Of a stretch of 64,000 bases of DNA, positions 23,035-34,924 are shown piece after piece. A model generated the notes under the pieces. The model saw only the letters and a program-made list of their open reading frames with translations. It was not told the origin of the DNA and ran no database searches. How positions within the stretch are numbered: the stretch's first letter is position 1; each line of letters opens with the position of its first letter. Source of the stretch: Helianthus annuus (taxonomy: Eukaryota > Streptophyta > Magnoliopsida > Asterales > Asteraceae); assembly GCF_002127325.2 (NCBI RefSeq), contig NC_035437.2, forward strand, positions 168,188,265 to 168,252,264, read 5' to 3'. A program made the position numbers and the translations under genes.

Positions 23035-23271
23035 TTACAGCTTAAACAGAAACGTATAAACAATCCATCAACATGTGTTACAGCTTACATAGAAACGTAT
23101 AAACAATCCATCAACGTTCCCAACACGGTCAAACTCTTGACTTTCCAAAACGTGTATCACAAACCACACACCCCCATCATTCATAACGTGCATCCCTCCA
23201 CACTCAATCCCCCCTCTTCCACCTGCATCTCCACCACATTCAACCGAACCTGAACAATTCACACAACCGCC
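23035..23271 (+). promoter_or_regulatory. Promoter/5'-UTR region of the BSD gene with a 38-bp duplication
   Basis: TTACAGCTTA, followed by AACGTATAAACAATCCATCA, occurs twice (from 23035 and from 23079). The first copy overlaps the MITE's TTA. GTATAAAC in each copy could act as a TATA element; no other promoter motif is clear. Confidence 0.5.
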
Positions 23272-26200
23272 ATGGATTTCTGGCAAAAAGCTCGCTCATT
23301 CGCCGAAGATGCCGCCAAAAAATCACAAGAACTAACAAAAGAAGCCGCGAAACGATCACAGGAGTTCACAAAAGAAGCCGCGAAGCGATCACAGGACTTC
23401 ACGATCGGATCTTCGAAGCTATCGGATATTGTTTCTGAGGCCTCGAAACGCTCGAAGGAGATCGCTGCTGAGGCGTCGAAGAAGGCCGATTTGATTAAGG
23501 TTGAGGCGTTGAAACGTGCGGATCAGATTAAGGCTCAGATTCCGTCTACTTCGGTTGCGATCTCGCAACTCGTTGTGGATTCATCGTCTTCTTCTTCTTC
23601 TGCGACAGTGTCTGGTGTTGGTGATTCGGCTGAGGATCTGGAGAAGTTTGGGATTACGGATGAGTTAAGAGAGTTTGTCAAGGAGATTACGATTAATACG
23701 TTTCGAGATTTTCCGTTAGAAGGTAAGTTATGTTTAAATTGTAGTTGAGAGCATGTGTTTGTTATAATGCATGTGAAATTGAAGTTAGTTATAGGATTTG
23801 TGGAGGTTTTGAAGAATGCTTAGTGAATAGTTTGAGTTTTAAATTGTTACCTGATTGCATTGTGTATTATGACTATTATCTAGGGTTTTTGACTGTTCTA
23901 AAATGTTTTAGAGATGTAACAGAATTAATAATTATCTATAGTGAGGTGTAATAGGAATCCTGCCTAACAGTTCCAATGCATTTGCAATGAAGAATTAGGA
24001 AATAGGAATTACAGCAAATCTCTTGACTATTAATCATGTTGCTAAGCTTATAAGTATTTCTAAATTGTTCAGAATCATAGAATTTATCAGGTGAAGAAGT
24101 GCATTAGAGTTTCATATGTGTTATGACTTATGAGATTTAGTTGTTTCATGTAAGAATTAAGAAATATTGAGTATTAGATTGTTAGTTGATGGCACTGTAT
24201 ATCCTCTAGGGTTTTTGATTGTTTTTAAATGTTGTAGAGACTAGAGATGTAATGGTGCTGCTATGATTAGAGATGTTTAATATTTGGGGGAAAATTAACA
24301 TCAGCATGAGAAAGGTGAAACGATGATGTGGATGTGCTTGTGAATGCAAAATTATTGATGATACACCTTTGAGACGGTTCACGATCCCGCCTAATAGTCC
24401 CAATGTATTTACAATGAAGAATTAAGTAATCATAGTGGATTTTCTTGTTGTTAGTCATGTTGCCAAGCCTATAAGTTTTACTACATTGTTAGGAATCACA
24501 GAATTTATTAGCTGCAAAAGTGCATCGGAGTTTCACTTGTATTGTGTGATTTGGTTGTTCCATCTGGAAGAGGCTGGGTTTCCACAATTTTCTTGCGGTG
24601 AATCTGCAGCGAAATACATAGAAATCAGAGTGGTATCTCTTAAGTTCGTCTAAGGTACTACATAAATATGTCACTACTGACAAAAAACAAGAGTGTAGTT
24701 TCTGGAAGTTGTAGATCTTGTCTCTTCCGATCAATTTGTTATGTGTGCACAACTTCTCCATCAGTGTACATGGGGAAGCAAAGGTAAGGAATGGCTGCAG
24801 TGCTGAGGTAAGGAATGGGCTGCAGTGCTGGATGTTTTATGGATTCTATAAGTTTGTTAGATTGCTTAAGTCATGTTAGTAGTAGATGAGGATTAGTAGT
24901 GGTGTAGTTTACTTTCAGCACTAAAGTTTTTCTTTTGTAAGGTTATATATAGGTAAGGCGCATTTGTTTGGTTATATATAAATGATTAATATCCGAAAAT
25001 TGCTCCATTCCCTATCTTGTTCTTCTGTTTTCCTTAGAACATGATTCGGTACAAACAATTTGTTTGATGGTTATAATTGGAGATATATTTGTAATGTGCA
25101 GATGACTCAGAAATGTCTGATATTCCTACAATCTCAAATGTGCGGCAGGATCTTACGAAGTGGCAAGAAACACATGCTAAACTTGTTCTTTCAACTGTAA
25201 AGGTAACTTCTTGAGAGAAAAAACATCATCCAGAGGATATGATATGAGTGAACTAGTGACTTTGCTCATCTTTACTTTTATGTACTGAAATATTCTTACC
25301 AGCCGCCACCTGATAGCTTTGTCTGTTTCTATGATGCCAATCTTGGTGAAGATGAAAAGAGTTATATGGAGATTATACCATGTTATATCTCTATGGTCAT
25401 GTGAGAACAATTTCATGCATATAGCCATGAGATACATGTATAAGACTTTTTCTTTCAAGATTCGTTTATAGACTTCATTCTTGACTAGATGAAGATAGGC
25501 TTGCTTCATTATCCAAAACAGGACCGTATTTCTCATCTTATTCTTTCAATATGCTATTAAGTGAACAGGGTCTGAAAGAAAAACTCTTTTTTGATTTTCA
25601 TTTTGACCAGATATATCAGAAATATTGCATGGTGACCTTTTGATTAAACTTTTTTTCTATGAAAACCCATGTTTTACGGTTTGCGTATGAGAGGTTAAAT
25701 GTGAAGGTGGAAGAGGCAAATAGGTGCCGACACTTATGTTTTTTTTTTTTTCATATTAATAATGTCAGTATTTCAAGTTTCATCTGCAACTCCCAATGAC
25801 AGCATTTTGATTCCATCTTTAACTCCCACACACAAATATATTCACTACATAGGTGATCTATGTGGGAAATAATTAAATACATACGCGAATAAAGTCTGAT
25901 ATGTGAATCTTTGATCGGAAAAAACAAAAGTAGATACACGTTTCTTATTCGCGTATCTCATGGCTATATGCGTGATATTGTTCAGACATTTTCATAGAGG
26001 TATAACACACTTAAAAATAGGTGTTTACATGGTTTCTGAGTTTTTAAAGGCCTTAGCCAGAGCGTGTTTATTTTCATTCTAAATATTTCACTCTTCTATT
26101 GTGTTGAAACAATTAGCTTGTAATCAATAGCTCCACTGTATATGTCTTATTCTCTTCACTTAACCTTACCTTTGACCATTTAAGAGTCTATCTTTCCTTC

Positions 26201-27167
26201 ATCTTACTATTAATAATTGCAGGAAATCTCAAAGTTGAGGTACGAGTTATGCCCACGTGTCATGAGAGAAAGGAAATTTTGGAGGATTTATTTTTTGTTA
26301 GTAAATAACCACGTGACTCCGTAAGTAACTTATTTGTTCCTTTGATTATTCAAATCACAATCTTAAAACTTCCCGTAAGTACTCAATTTTCGATATGATA
26401 ACTACAGTTATGAAAAGCGTTACAAGGAAGAAGAGGAAAATAAAAAAGTGGTTGAAAAGGTGAACGAGGACGCTACAGTGGGGTCCGCAGCTGAAAGTGT
26501 TTCTAAAACAGAAGCAAGTGAAGCAAATCAGAAAACTAAAAGCACAAATACAAAGACAACCGACCAGGATTTGGATGTTTTTCTATTGGGAGATCTTGGT
26601 GACAGTGACGAAGGACCAGGTATGTTGTTGAGGCGTTTTGTTGCGTTTTGATTGTTAGTTTTTGTGATGGACAAATTGACAGGTTGGGTTAGCGGTCAAA
26701 CCAGGTACTTTTCTTATGGGCTGGGTCAACCACCATTACTTCTTGTTCAAATTTTCTATTTTTTACAATCAGTTGGTGTGTCAAATATGAAAACATAGAT
26801 TATTTTAATAATAATGATGATCTTAACTTTTAACTAGATTGAGTCAGGAGGTTTTGTGCATAAAGTACACTTTAACTGACCTTCGACCTATTTCCCTTTC
26901 AGCTTATTTGTTTTAAGTTATTATACCCGTTTGACATGTAAGAGCTTTAAGATAATCGAATTGACCTTTAGCAAACTCTTTTCTAGTCAGGTGTCTTCTT
27001 TCTCGCATGCACGAGAATTAGACATAATTTGTCACTTGAATTCCTTGTTTTTTTGCATATAATTCGTATCTAGTTTGGGATTCAACATGCCTACGATTTA
27101 TTTTGGCTTTTCAGATGACGGAAATGATGATGGCTTGGATGATGATGATGATTTTGACAAACTATAA
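23272..27167 (+). CDS. BSD-domain protein, five exons, 304 residues
   Basis: Exons 23272-23722, 25102-25202, 26223-26320, 26408-26619 and 27115-27167 join in frame at GT-AG sites and total 915 coding bases. The N-terminus (about 1-60) repeats an 11-residue amphipathic motif (KEAAKRSQEFT). Residues about 155-225 form a BSD domain spanning exons 1-4, with KWQETHAKLVLSTVKEI, RYELCPRVM and the diagnostic Phe-Trp pair (FW, 203-204). The C-terminus is acidic (DDDDDFDKL). BSD domains occur in TFIIH subunits and in other plant and animal proteins of poorly known role; this architecture suggests the latter class. Start choice: the ATG follows a C-rich leader and gives the full repeat region. Confidence 0.92.
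23882..24545 (+). repeat. Duplicated segment in intron 1 of the BSD gene
   Basis: Blocks near 23885-24120 recur near 24210-24545: AGGGTTTTTGA, CAATGAAGAATTA, CATGTTGC and AGAGTTTCA / GGAGTTTCA in the same order. The copies are diverged, so this is an old tandem duplication. Confidence 0.65.
25369..26010. mobile_element. Foldback MITE in intron 2 of the BSD gene
   Basis: The left arm (25376-25437, GTTATATCTCTATGGTCATG ... GCATATAGCCATGAGATAC) is inverted in the right arm (25955-26005, GTATCTCATGGCTATATGCG ... ATAGAGGTATAAC). No coding sequence is seen. The superfamily is undecided. Confidence 0.6.
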
Positions 27168-27302
27168 TTCGGTAAGGATGACAATCTCTTAAGTCCCACT
27201 TTTTATTGTTCTTATTGAGAATCAACATAGATCTAGGCATCTAGCTTATTTTTGCTAAATTAATCACAAGAAAATCACAAAGTAGACTTTTTTATTGTGT
27301 GT

Positions 27303-27567
27303 TTCTCACATATAACCATGTCAGAATGATTACACACGTATAGCCATGAAGTACTCAATTCATAGTTGCACATGAACATGTACTTGCGTATCAGCTTTTA
27401 AATCTAATTATAGTGGAGAAACCATAAGTTTGCGTATCTTACGGCTACGAAAAGATCTTTTCTAGGGATACACGAATAAAAGTAGATACGCGAGTACGTG
27501 ACTAATAATTTGCGTATCTTATGGCTACAAGTGTGAATCACTATAACATGACCATAGAGATATACCA
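27303..27567. mobile_element. Shorter relative of the intron-2 foldback MITE
   Basis: It lies 136 bases after the BSD stop. The left arm has CACACGTATAGCCATGAAGTAC and the right arm GCGTATCTTATGGCTACAAG ... GACCATAGAGATATACC, matching the arm motifs of 25369-26010. Confidence 0.55.
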
Positions 27568-27767
27568 GACCAATTAAAATATGGTATTAGGGTACCCCTG
27601 GATGTGTCAATTTCAACCCGTTTGTATGGAAACACATCAGTTGAGGTTGTATTTGATTGATGACAGGTCTAACGTGTTTAATATAAAATTGAGCTAAAAA
27701 TGAGACACTCTTTATAACGTGGTAATTTGTTTTATTTAAATTTTGGAATATTTAGTTTTTTTTTAGA

Positions 27768-27960
27768 TTTTTTTTGGTTTTTGGGGGGTGGGGGTTAGGT
27801 TTTTGGGGGGTGGGGGGGGGGGGGTTTAGGTTTTTTGGGGGTTTTTTGGTGAGGTATAGTTTTTTTTTTGTTTTTTTTTGCGGGGGGGGGGGGGGGGGGG
27901 TTAGGTTTTTGGGTGGGGGTGGGTGTTTAGGTTTTTGGTGGTGATGTAGTGGGTTTAGTT
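27768..27960 (+). repeat. G/T-rich tract with long G runs
   Basis: Repeats of TTAGGTTTTTGGG alternate with runs of 5-20 G. The many G tracts could form G-quadruplexes on the plus strand. Confidence 0.8.
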
Positions 27961-28990
27961 TTAGGTTATTGAACACTTGTCACTCTATAAATCCTTTCTT
28001 ACACTTCTTACAATTAGAAGCCTTTGTAGAATAACTTGACCCTTGAGAAATAAATCAAAAAGTGTATTATGGCTTGCAGAAGATGAATGCATGAAGGCAA
28101 GTTACAGTTGGTGAACAGATGTTAAACATCAATCGTTTTAGGTAATTTTGTTTCTTGTTGATTGTTTCATTTGTTTAGGATATATACACTTTCTCATACC
28201 TTTTCTTTTTCTATTTTTATTGGTTTTTTTGTGATGGATTGGATTGGGCTCAATTTGACAACCCACATTATGTCATTAAGTTTAGGTTTGGTAACCTGAA
28301 ACACCTAAACAGATGATACGCGTTTATATTAAAAATCATATTTTAGGGTGGCGGCGCAACTTGTTGCCCGACTACCTGCCATTGCTTTGTAATTGCCTTT
28401 TTTCGTGTGGAATGATATTGATGTTTTAAGCAAAAAATATTTTAGGTAATTTTGTTTCTTGTTGATTGTTTCATTACATAAGGGCTGACCCGAGTAGTAA
28501 GCACCCGTGTCTTGTGACTAGTAAATTTGTTGTGTTATACGGTTATATAATACCGATACTTGTTTTCCATGGGGTTGAGCTAGGAGTCGACCAGTTCATG
28601 AATATGTGGTTTGTTTAAGTGCCTATGTATTCAACTATTTGGTAGTGATTATAAAAAAAAAGTAGTAATGAGTCGATTAAATAACTTGCTGTTTAGAAAT
28701 AAAGGATTGTTATTAAAGTAAGGAGTTTTGAAAGAAAACAAAATCAGATTCAGAAAATCTAAAACTTGTTAACTTGTTTTGACTGGTCCTTTGGCCTATG
28801 AACTATTAATCATCCGACACAATCCGGTATCTTTTGAGATGCTCACATGTCCCCTCGAATCACCATTAAATGGTGGTAGACCACGGTGGCTTCTTCGCAC
28901 CTTCATTCCTTTAATTGGAGACAAACAAGTAATATAATGATATCAGTTTTACGATTTTAAAAATGAATTTTTACTTTTATCTGTTTGGTT
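27961..28990. other. Non-coding DNA downstream of the BSD gene
   Basis: A 30-bp direct repeat starting AGGTAATTTTGTTTCTTGTT occurs at about 28140 and 28444. Some of this may be a spliced 3' UTR, but I cannot place a poly(A) site. Confidence 0.5.
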
Positions 28991-28991
28991 T

Positions 28992-29140
28992 GTAATTTTT
29001 TTTCACCGGCTAACACAAACACACACTCACTAATCCTGGTTCTAAATCTACACATTTGTCCAATGTGAGACTTGAACTCTTAATCTTATGGAGAGTAACA
29101 TCTTTGTATCACACCTTGATAGTGCTGCTAAGCTATAAAT
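28992..29140 (-). mobile_element. Possible tRNA-derived SINE remnant
   Basis: On the minus strand a tRNA-like head (TAGCTTAGCAGC, then the B-box-like GAGTTCAAGTCTC) is followed by a short body and an A run (T run at 28998-29005 on the plus strand). The match is weak. Confidence 0.35.
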
Positions 29141-29199
29141 CCTTTTCATAATTCATTTAAATTGAGCTCTAAATCCTTTGCATAATTCATAATGAATTG

Positions 29200-29553
29200 G
29201 GGAATGAAATCAATCAAAGATTCGCGGTCTGTTCCCAGGGTACGTCGGTTCGAAGCAGCCAAGCTGTTTGTTGGTAGCAGCCAAGCTGTTTGTTGGTGTG
29301 TCTAAACTGATCAGCTTGATCTGGTTATAGTCTAAAACATAACTGAATTCTGGGCAGGACGTGCGAAAACGCATGAGTTTAATCAAATTTTGCACCCCCT
29401 GTGCGCGCGGGTAGGACTTGTGGTAAAACATGTCATAAGACAAGGTAAAGGTTTCACCTTATAACCAACCATTCACTTTTTTCCGACACCAATGTGGGAT
29501 AAAGTGTCTTACCACTTAGAGACTTTCATTCACACCCATTAACTTCCAACAAT
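29200..29553 (-). repeat. Possible copia LTR remnant
   Basis: Read on the minus strand it starts TGTTGGAAGTTAATGG and contains TCCCACATTGG, features of Tnt1-like LTR starts. CAGCCAAGCTGTTTGTTGGT is repeated at 29257-29296. The other end was not found. Confidence 0.35.
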
Positions 29554-30668
29554 ATGTTTAGATGAATGGGTTATGTCGTGTTTTGGTTACACGGTTTTAA
29601 ACATGCGTGAGTTAGGATTAATGTATTTGACATGAATAAGAAGAACCTCTCAACGAACAAATGATTACTGAGTTTTATGATTTTGGCTTAAAATCTTATG
29701 AATTCATGTTATCATGACATTTACATATCCATCATGTGTTATCAAGTCCTAAACGTGTAATCTTGTTAACATTTTCATATTCAAGAACATAATATAAAGA
29801 AAAGCTAAGCTTTAATATCAAATAGTGTACTACTTTTATATAAAGATTTTCGTTTTAATTCGTATTTAGTCGCGTCTGACTAATCCTTAGAGAAGCTTGC
29901 TTGCTATTCATATTACTCTACACTATTACAAAAAATATATATATGTAATTTTTTTGATACATAAAGTTTGAACTCATGAAATCTGGCATACAAATTTTCC
30001 ATCAACTATATTCACCTTGTGTTATCGTCTCGGATTGGCCGACTTCCAAAGCCCCTGCGGATTTGTGTGTTTGGTTAGTTGATCTCAAGATTTTCAAGAC
30101 AAAGAAAGAGTTGGTGGAATCAGTGATTTTTTTCCACTTGGTGATTCATATGGAGGCTTAGAAATGATATCATTTTTGACAAACAAAAAGTATATATCAG
30201 GAGTGCTTATTTGATTCGATAGTTGCTAATCTTTTTATGGTTTTCTAGTAGGACATTGTCATTTTAAGGTTAACTTATCTTTTTTCTCCAACTAGCCTTT
30301 CAAGTTAGTGCTTGTCATGTGTAACGTAATCCTAACCCTAAACTTGATTAAATAAGCTTGTCATAAATCCGAGTAATTACTTGTTGATTATCGGGTATAC
30401 TTGTGGGTTTCGGGTAAATCCGTTAATTTAAAAAAAATACCCGTTGGGTATTCTAGACCCAAAACCTGTCGGGTATCTACCGGGTTACTACTCAATATAA
30501 AAATATATCAAATAACTACAATGTATATAAATAACATACCAAAATGTATATATACAAAATACTCAAATCCATAGATGATTAAAATAGTATATGCCAATAA
30601 CTAATATATATATAATTTAAAACACATTTTTATATAGACTTCTCACACTTTTTAGGAGTTTTGGATTT
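29554..30668. other. Non-coding DNA
   Basis: AT-rich. 30400-30490 carries short inverted and direct copies of CGGGTA / TACCCG. No gene is recognised. Confidence 0.5.
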
Positions 30669-30928
30669 TGTGTTTTAAATTTTAGGGATGATGTTTTAAA
30701 TTCTTCTCACATTGTATTACAAAGAAAAACACAAAATGTGACAATTTAAAACACAATCAATGTATTCTAGGCATGAAATATAAAGCACACTAACTAACTT
30801 TCTTGCCATTGTGTTTTTCATGCCTAGAATACATTTCATTGTGTTTTAAATTGCCATGTTTTGTGTTTTTATATATAATACCATGCCAAAAGAATCTAAA
30901 ACACTATGCCTAAAATTTAAAACACAAT
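30669..30928. repeat. Foldback element with about 110-bp arms
   Basis: The left arm 30669-30778 and right arm 30814-30928 pair over most of their length (AATTTAAAACACAAT, GTATTCTAGGCATGAAA) around a 35-base loop. Weaker pairing extends outward. It is probably a MITE; no target duplication was resolved. Confidence 0.7.
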
Positions 30929-31182
30929 GCATATATAGTCTTGTTGCACTTTTCGGGAGTTTTAGACTTGTTACACTTCAGTTGTCGACGATTGCCATGA
31001 TTAATCTCTTCCACTCCTTTGAACCTCTGAATGCATCTACTCGCTGAAAGAGTTCTTCGCACGAATTGACGTCATCTTGCTTTGGCAGGTTTAACTAGAC
31101 CATAATATTCCACCATGTAGCACAAGCCATTAAGCATTTCATTAGTAGATGTTCAACCGATTCCTCTTCGCCATTAGATTAG

Positions 31183-31440
31183 ATGTAACCAAATTTCAAA
31201 CTTATATTTTAATATACGCTACCATTTAATGGATCATTTTACTTCGAACTTTTTTAAACGATTGTTGACAAAAGCTCCTTATAATTATTATCAATATTAT
31301 TCCTATTGAAAATGTAATGAATTTACATAAATTGTCATTAGATGTAACCAAATTTCAAACTTATATTTAAATATGATAACTATAATACTCTACCATTCAA
31401 TGAATCTTTTTACTTAATTCCGACCTTTTTAAACGCTTAT
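31183..31440 (+). repeat. Direct duplication, period about 153 bp
   Basis: TTAGATGTAACCAAATTTCA starts both copies (31183 and 31338 regions), and both end in TTTTTAAACG followed by TTG. Confidence 0.7.
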
Positions 31441-32354
31441 TGCATAAAATATTTTTTTATTTTCTGTCATTTTATATATTATTGTTAACATTTCAATATA
31501 ATCTCTATTTTCGAATACACCGATAATTTATCCATGAATGATTAATACTTAATAGCCACCGGCCCACCCCATCTTCTCACCACAACACCAAGCTGAACCT
31601 CCCATCTCCACAATTACCACCTCCTAGTCTCCTACCACCCCTAACTCCCTAAGATTAGTTTACTAAATCAAAATATGTATAAACAACTTGTTTGGTAGTC
31701 CTAAGTAACTATTATTGGTTGTTCACGATCCGAACTGAACCAAGCCATAGTTAATCGGATTGGTTTGTAAACAAGTTGGTTTATCTGGTCTGAACTGAGC
31801 TTACTCGGTTTTCAACGAGTTTTTTCTTAGCGAACTTCGAGCTACTAGCTATTTGAACATCTCAAGTGAGAAGCAATTAGTATTGGGTATTGTTAAAAAA
31901 TTAGGACATACATTAAAATATATATAATTATAGCTTTTACTAAGTAACTAATACACTGACCAAAAACAACCTATCACCCACAAACCATTATATGTATATA
32001 GAATAAATTAAAATAACATAATTATTGCCGACCAGAGCTGGCTCGGCTTGCAAATGAGCTAATTTCGAGCGAATTTTTTAAAAGTTTTTTTCAAGCTATT
32101 TTCAAGCTAATATCAAGCATGATTCGAGCTATTAGCTATTTGATAGGCCTTATTGTTAATCAGGTTTTTCTTCATCTACTTTTTTTTCGAATGACAAATT
32201 TCTTTTCTTCATCTACTTAATTATGACAAGTTGAGCTCATTTATGGTGGGGATAGAATATAGATTTTTCTTCATCTACTTAATTATGACAAGTTAAGCTC
32301 ATTTAAGGTGGGAAGAGAATATAAATATAACAATGCATACAATGAAAAAGAAAT
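31441..32354. other. Non-coding DNA with a 75-bp local duplication
   Basis: TTCTTCATCTACTTAATTAT followed by GACAAGTT(G/A)AGCTCATTTA occurs at about 32207 and 32270. No gene is recognised. Confidence 0.5.
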
Positions 32355-32369
32355 GAAATGAAAAGGAAA

Positions 32370-32716
32370 CTTTTTTTTGAACGTGAATTTCTTTTTTAAT
32401 GACCCAATGTCACACCGTCTAAATGACGGTCTTAGTTAAGATCTGCCCAGACTACGTTGTCTTAACCGGGCCTGTGCTGGGTTGCTCAGACTTGGTTACG
32501 GCGTTCCCCCGGAAACCATACTGCCTCCATACGAGATGCCTCGCTGAAGTAAGAGCCGGATGAAAACCGGGATGCGGCTCAGGATTGAACCCCCCTCGGT
32601 GGGTTTGTCACCATCATTGCTCAATATCTACCCTAATATGACACAAGTAGGAATTGAACTTGGGTCTCCATTTGGAAAACCCAAGTCTCTAACCACTAGG
32701 CCACAAATGGGGGATT
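32370..32716 (-). mobile_element. tRNA-derived SINE with 15-bp target duplication
   Basis: On the minus strand the head reads TGGCCTAGTGGTTAGAG (A box) and, about 30 bases on, CAAGTTCAATTCC (B box), the internal Pol III promoter layout. A body of about 270 bp ends in an A run (T run at 32371-32378). GAAATGAAAAGGAAA at 32355-32369 and GAAATGAAAGGGAAA at 32717-32731 are the target duplications (14 of 15 identical). No ORF is expected. Confidence 0.8.
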
Positions 32717-32731
32717 GAAATGAAAGGGAAA

Positions 32732-33289
32732 TTAATAAGAAATGTTTAAAGTAGGTTTTTATCTGTTTAAGAATGACAGAGAGGGAAGCATATTGGGAAA
32801 AAGCCCAATTCAACCCATTTCACCTTTTCTTTCTAAATTCTTTCTCCTTTTCATTTTACTAGTAACATATTTTGATTTTTCATTTTACTAGTAACATATT
32901 ATGATATTAGGAAAGCAGTCAAATCCATCGTAAAAAAACACCCAATCTCCTACGAAGTGAGTGATATTGGCGACCCAATATTGTATTAGAAGGTAAGTTT
33001 GTAAGTTGATTATATACGATGACAATTAAGTATTTAAGCATTTTATCCTATATTGATGTGTATGTGTTTTTAATTAGAATGATGAAGATTGAAAATCACA
33101 AAAGAATAAGACATTATACAAATAATTTTCTAATCTTCTCAACGTAGAGGGTTTATATCAAAATCAATTCGATGGATTAGAAAATATTATGGAAATGACA
33201 TCTTTGAATAATATTTTCTATTCTAACATATACAAATTCTATTCTATTCTATTCTAACATATACAAATTCTATGGGCGGCAATAGTGCC
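32732..33289. other. Non-coding DNA
   Basis: Short duplications only: CATTTTACTAGTAACATATT twice near 32852-32900 and ATTCTAACATATACAAATTC twice near 33220-33270. Confidence 0.5.
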
Positions 33290-34173
33290 TTTCACCTATT
33301 GGGTGAAATAAGCGGTGGGGAGAATAGTGTCAGGCACCCTGACACTCTCCTATTGACCCAACAAATTTACGATTTTATGCCGTTTTAAAACTACGATTTT
33401 GCCATTAGTTCAAAATTATTTTTTCGCCCCTACTTAAAAATATATTTACGCTTTTGCTCTCAGCTAAAAACTTCACTTTTGCCTTGGGTTCAAAATTATG
33501 ACTTTGATCCTTTTAAATTTACAATTTTGCCATTAGTTTTTTTCCCATTATAATTAAGATTTTGCCATCAGTTCAAAGTTATGTTTTTACCCCGACTTAA
33601 AAATAAATTTACGCTTTTGCTCTCAGCTAAAAATTTCAATTTTGCCCTAGGTTCAAAATTATGATTTTTCCCTGTTTAAATTTACAGTTTTGCCATTAGT
33701 TTTTTTTTCTCACAGCCAAGTTACGATTTTGCCCTCAAATTAAATTTACATTTTTGCCAAGTTGTTTTCCTGGTTAAATTACAATTTTGCCCCCAGTGTA
33801 AAATTACAGTCATGCCGGCAGCTGCCTGGCACTCCCCCATTGGTCCCTTTAATTTACGATTTTATCCCTAAAAAAATTATGATTTCGCCCTCAATTCAAA
33901 ATTACGTTTTTTCCCATCGTTTAGGTTTTTTTTTTTTTTGCAAAAGTATAAAAGTTTTTTTTAATTGGTTGACTCGATTTAATTTTTTTCTGTGTCAAGG
34001 AGTTGCCTAACACTCGCTCATTAGTCCTGAAAAATTACAGTTTTGCCCTGAGCCGAAAATACGGTCTTATCATCGTTTTAGTTTTTTTCATAGCAAAATT
34101 ATAGTAGTGTTTTTTTTAATTGATTGAGAATTATTCGGCCATCGCCCCGCAACGCGGGCATGGCCTCAACTAG
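33290..34173 (+). mobile_element. Helitron-like non-autonomous element, 3' end clear
   Basis: The right end has a hairpin (CCCGC-AAC-GCGGG at 34146-34158, extended by outer GGCCAT / ATGGCC), then about 10 bases and CTAG at 34170-34173 followed by T, which is the Helitron terminus. The body is an imperfect array of units like TTACGATTTTGCC and AAAATTACG separated by 25-40 bases. The left end (TC) is not resolved. No Rep/helicase coding sequence. Confidence 0.6.
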
Positions 34174-34924
34174 TAAGTCTATACATAACTTATATATCAT
34201 GTATTTGTATACGAAGATTAGATGGTATATGAAACCGATTTTTGGGCTATTAAAACATCACAAGCGCGGGAGCTGTAACTAGTAGAGTTGAGGATGCTTA
34301 GGTTGATGCATGGACACAAATGATGAATCCAGTTAGAACAATAGAAACCCTCAAAATGGAGGGGATCAAGAGCATAGACAACCCCAAACCAACATGGGAT
34401 AGGAGAATTAAAATGATTTGCTAGACTTGCACCTTTTCAAGGACATACATGATAGGAGATAAGAGTTCTTGAAGACGTCAAATTTGGGTTATGAGAGTGT
34501 ATTTGTAACACCCATTCTTACTATATGATTCCTTTTATAGAAATTGGATGGGGATCATTACAGAACACTGACTATTGCGAGAACAAAAATAACAACTCAA
34601 AAATACTAAATTTTGGGATTTAAAGTACAGGTAGAGGATCATGTACAAAGTTCCACTTTTGTGAGAAGTGTGAGAAATAATTTGGGAATGACAAGTGTCC
34701 TTTATCTTAAATAATTCAAAAGGGTGTATTAGTAATTTTCCATTCTTATCAATTAATTGATTCCAAGATAACTGCCAAAAAAACTGGCGATGAGATATTT
34801 TAGGGATTCTTTCGAATTTTGTAATTTTTTTGCAAGAGCCAATAAGAATTTCATGTACGCATCATTTTTCATCAATTATAATTGTTTTAGTGTTTTATCA
34901 TGAGCAGAGTTATATATATTTTTT

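Noticed and set aside
27768..27960. Interstitial telomere repeat
   Set aside because: The units do not follow the plant telomere heptamer; only TTAGG-like words occur among variable G runs.
32640..32713. Functional tRNA gene
   Set aside because: A and B boxes are present but no clean cloverleaf; the target duplications and A tail show a SINE.
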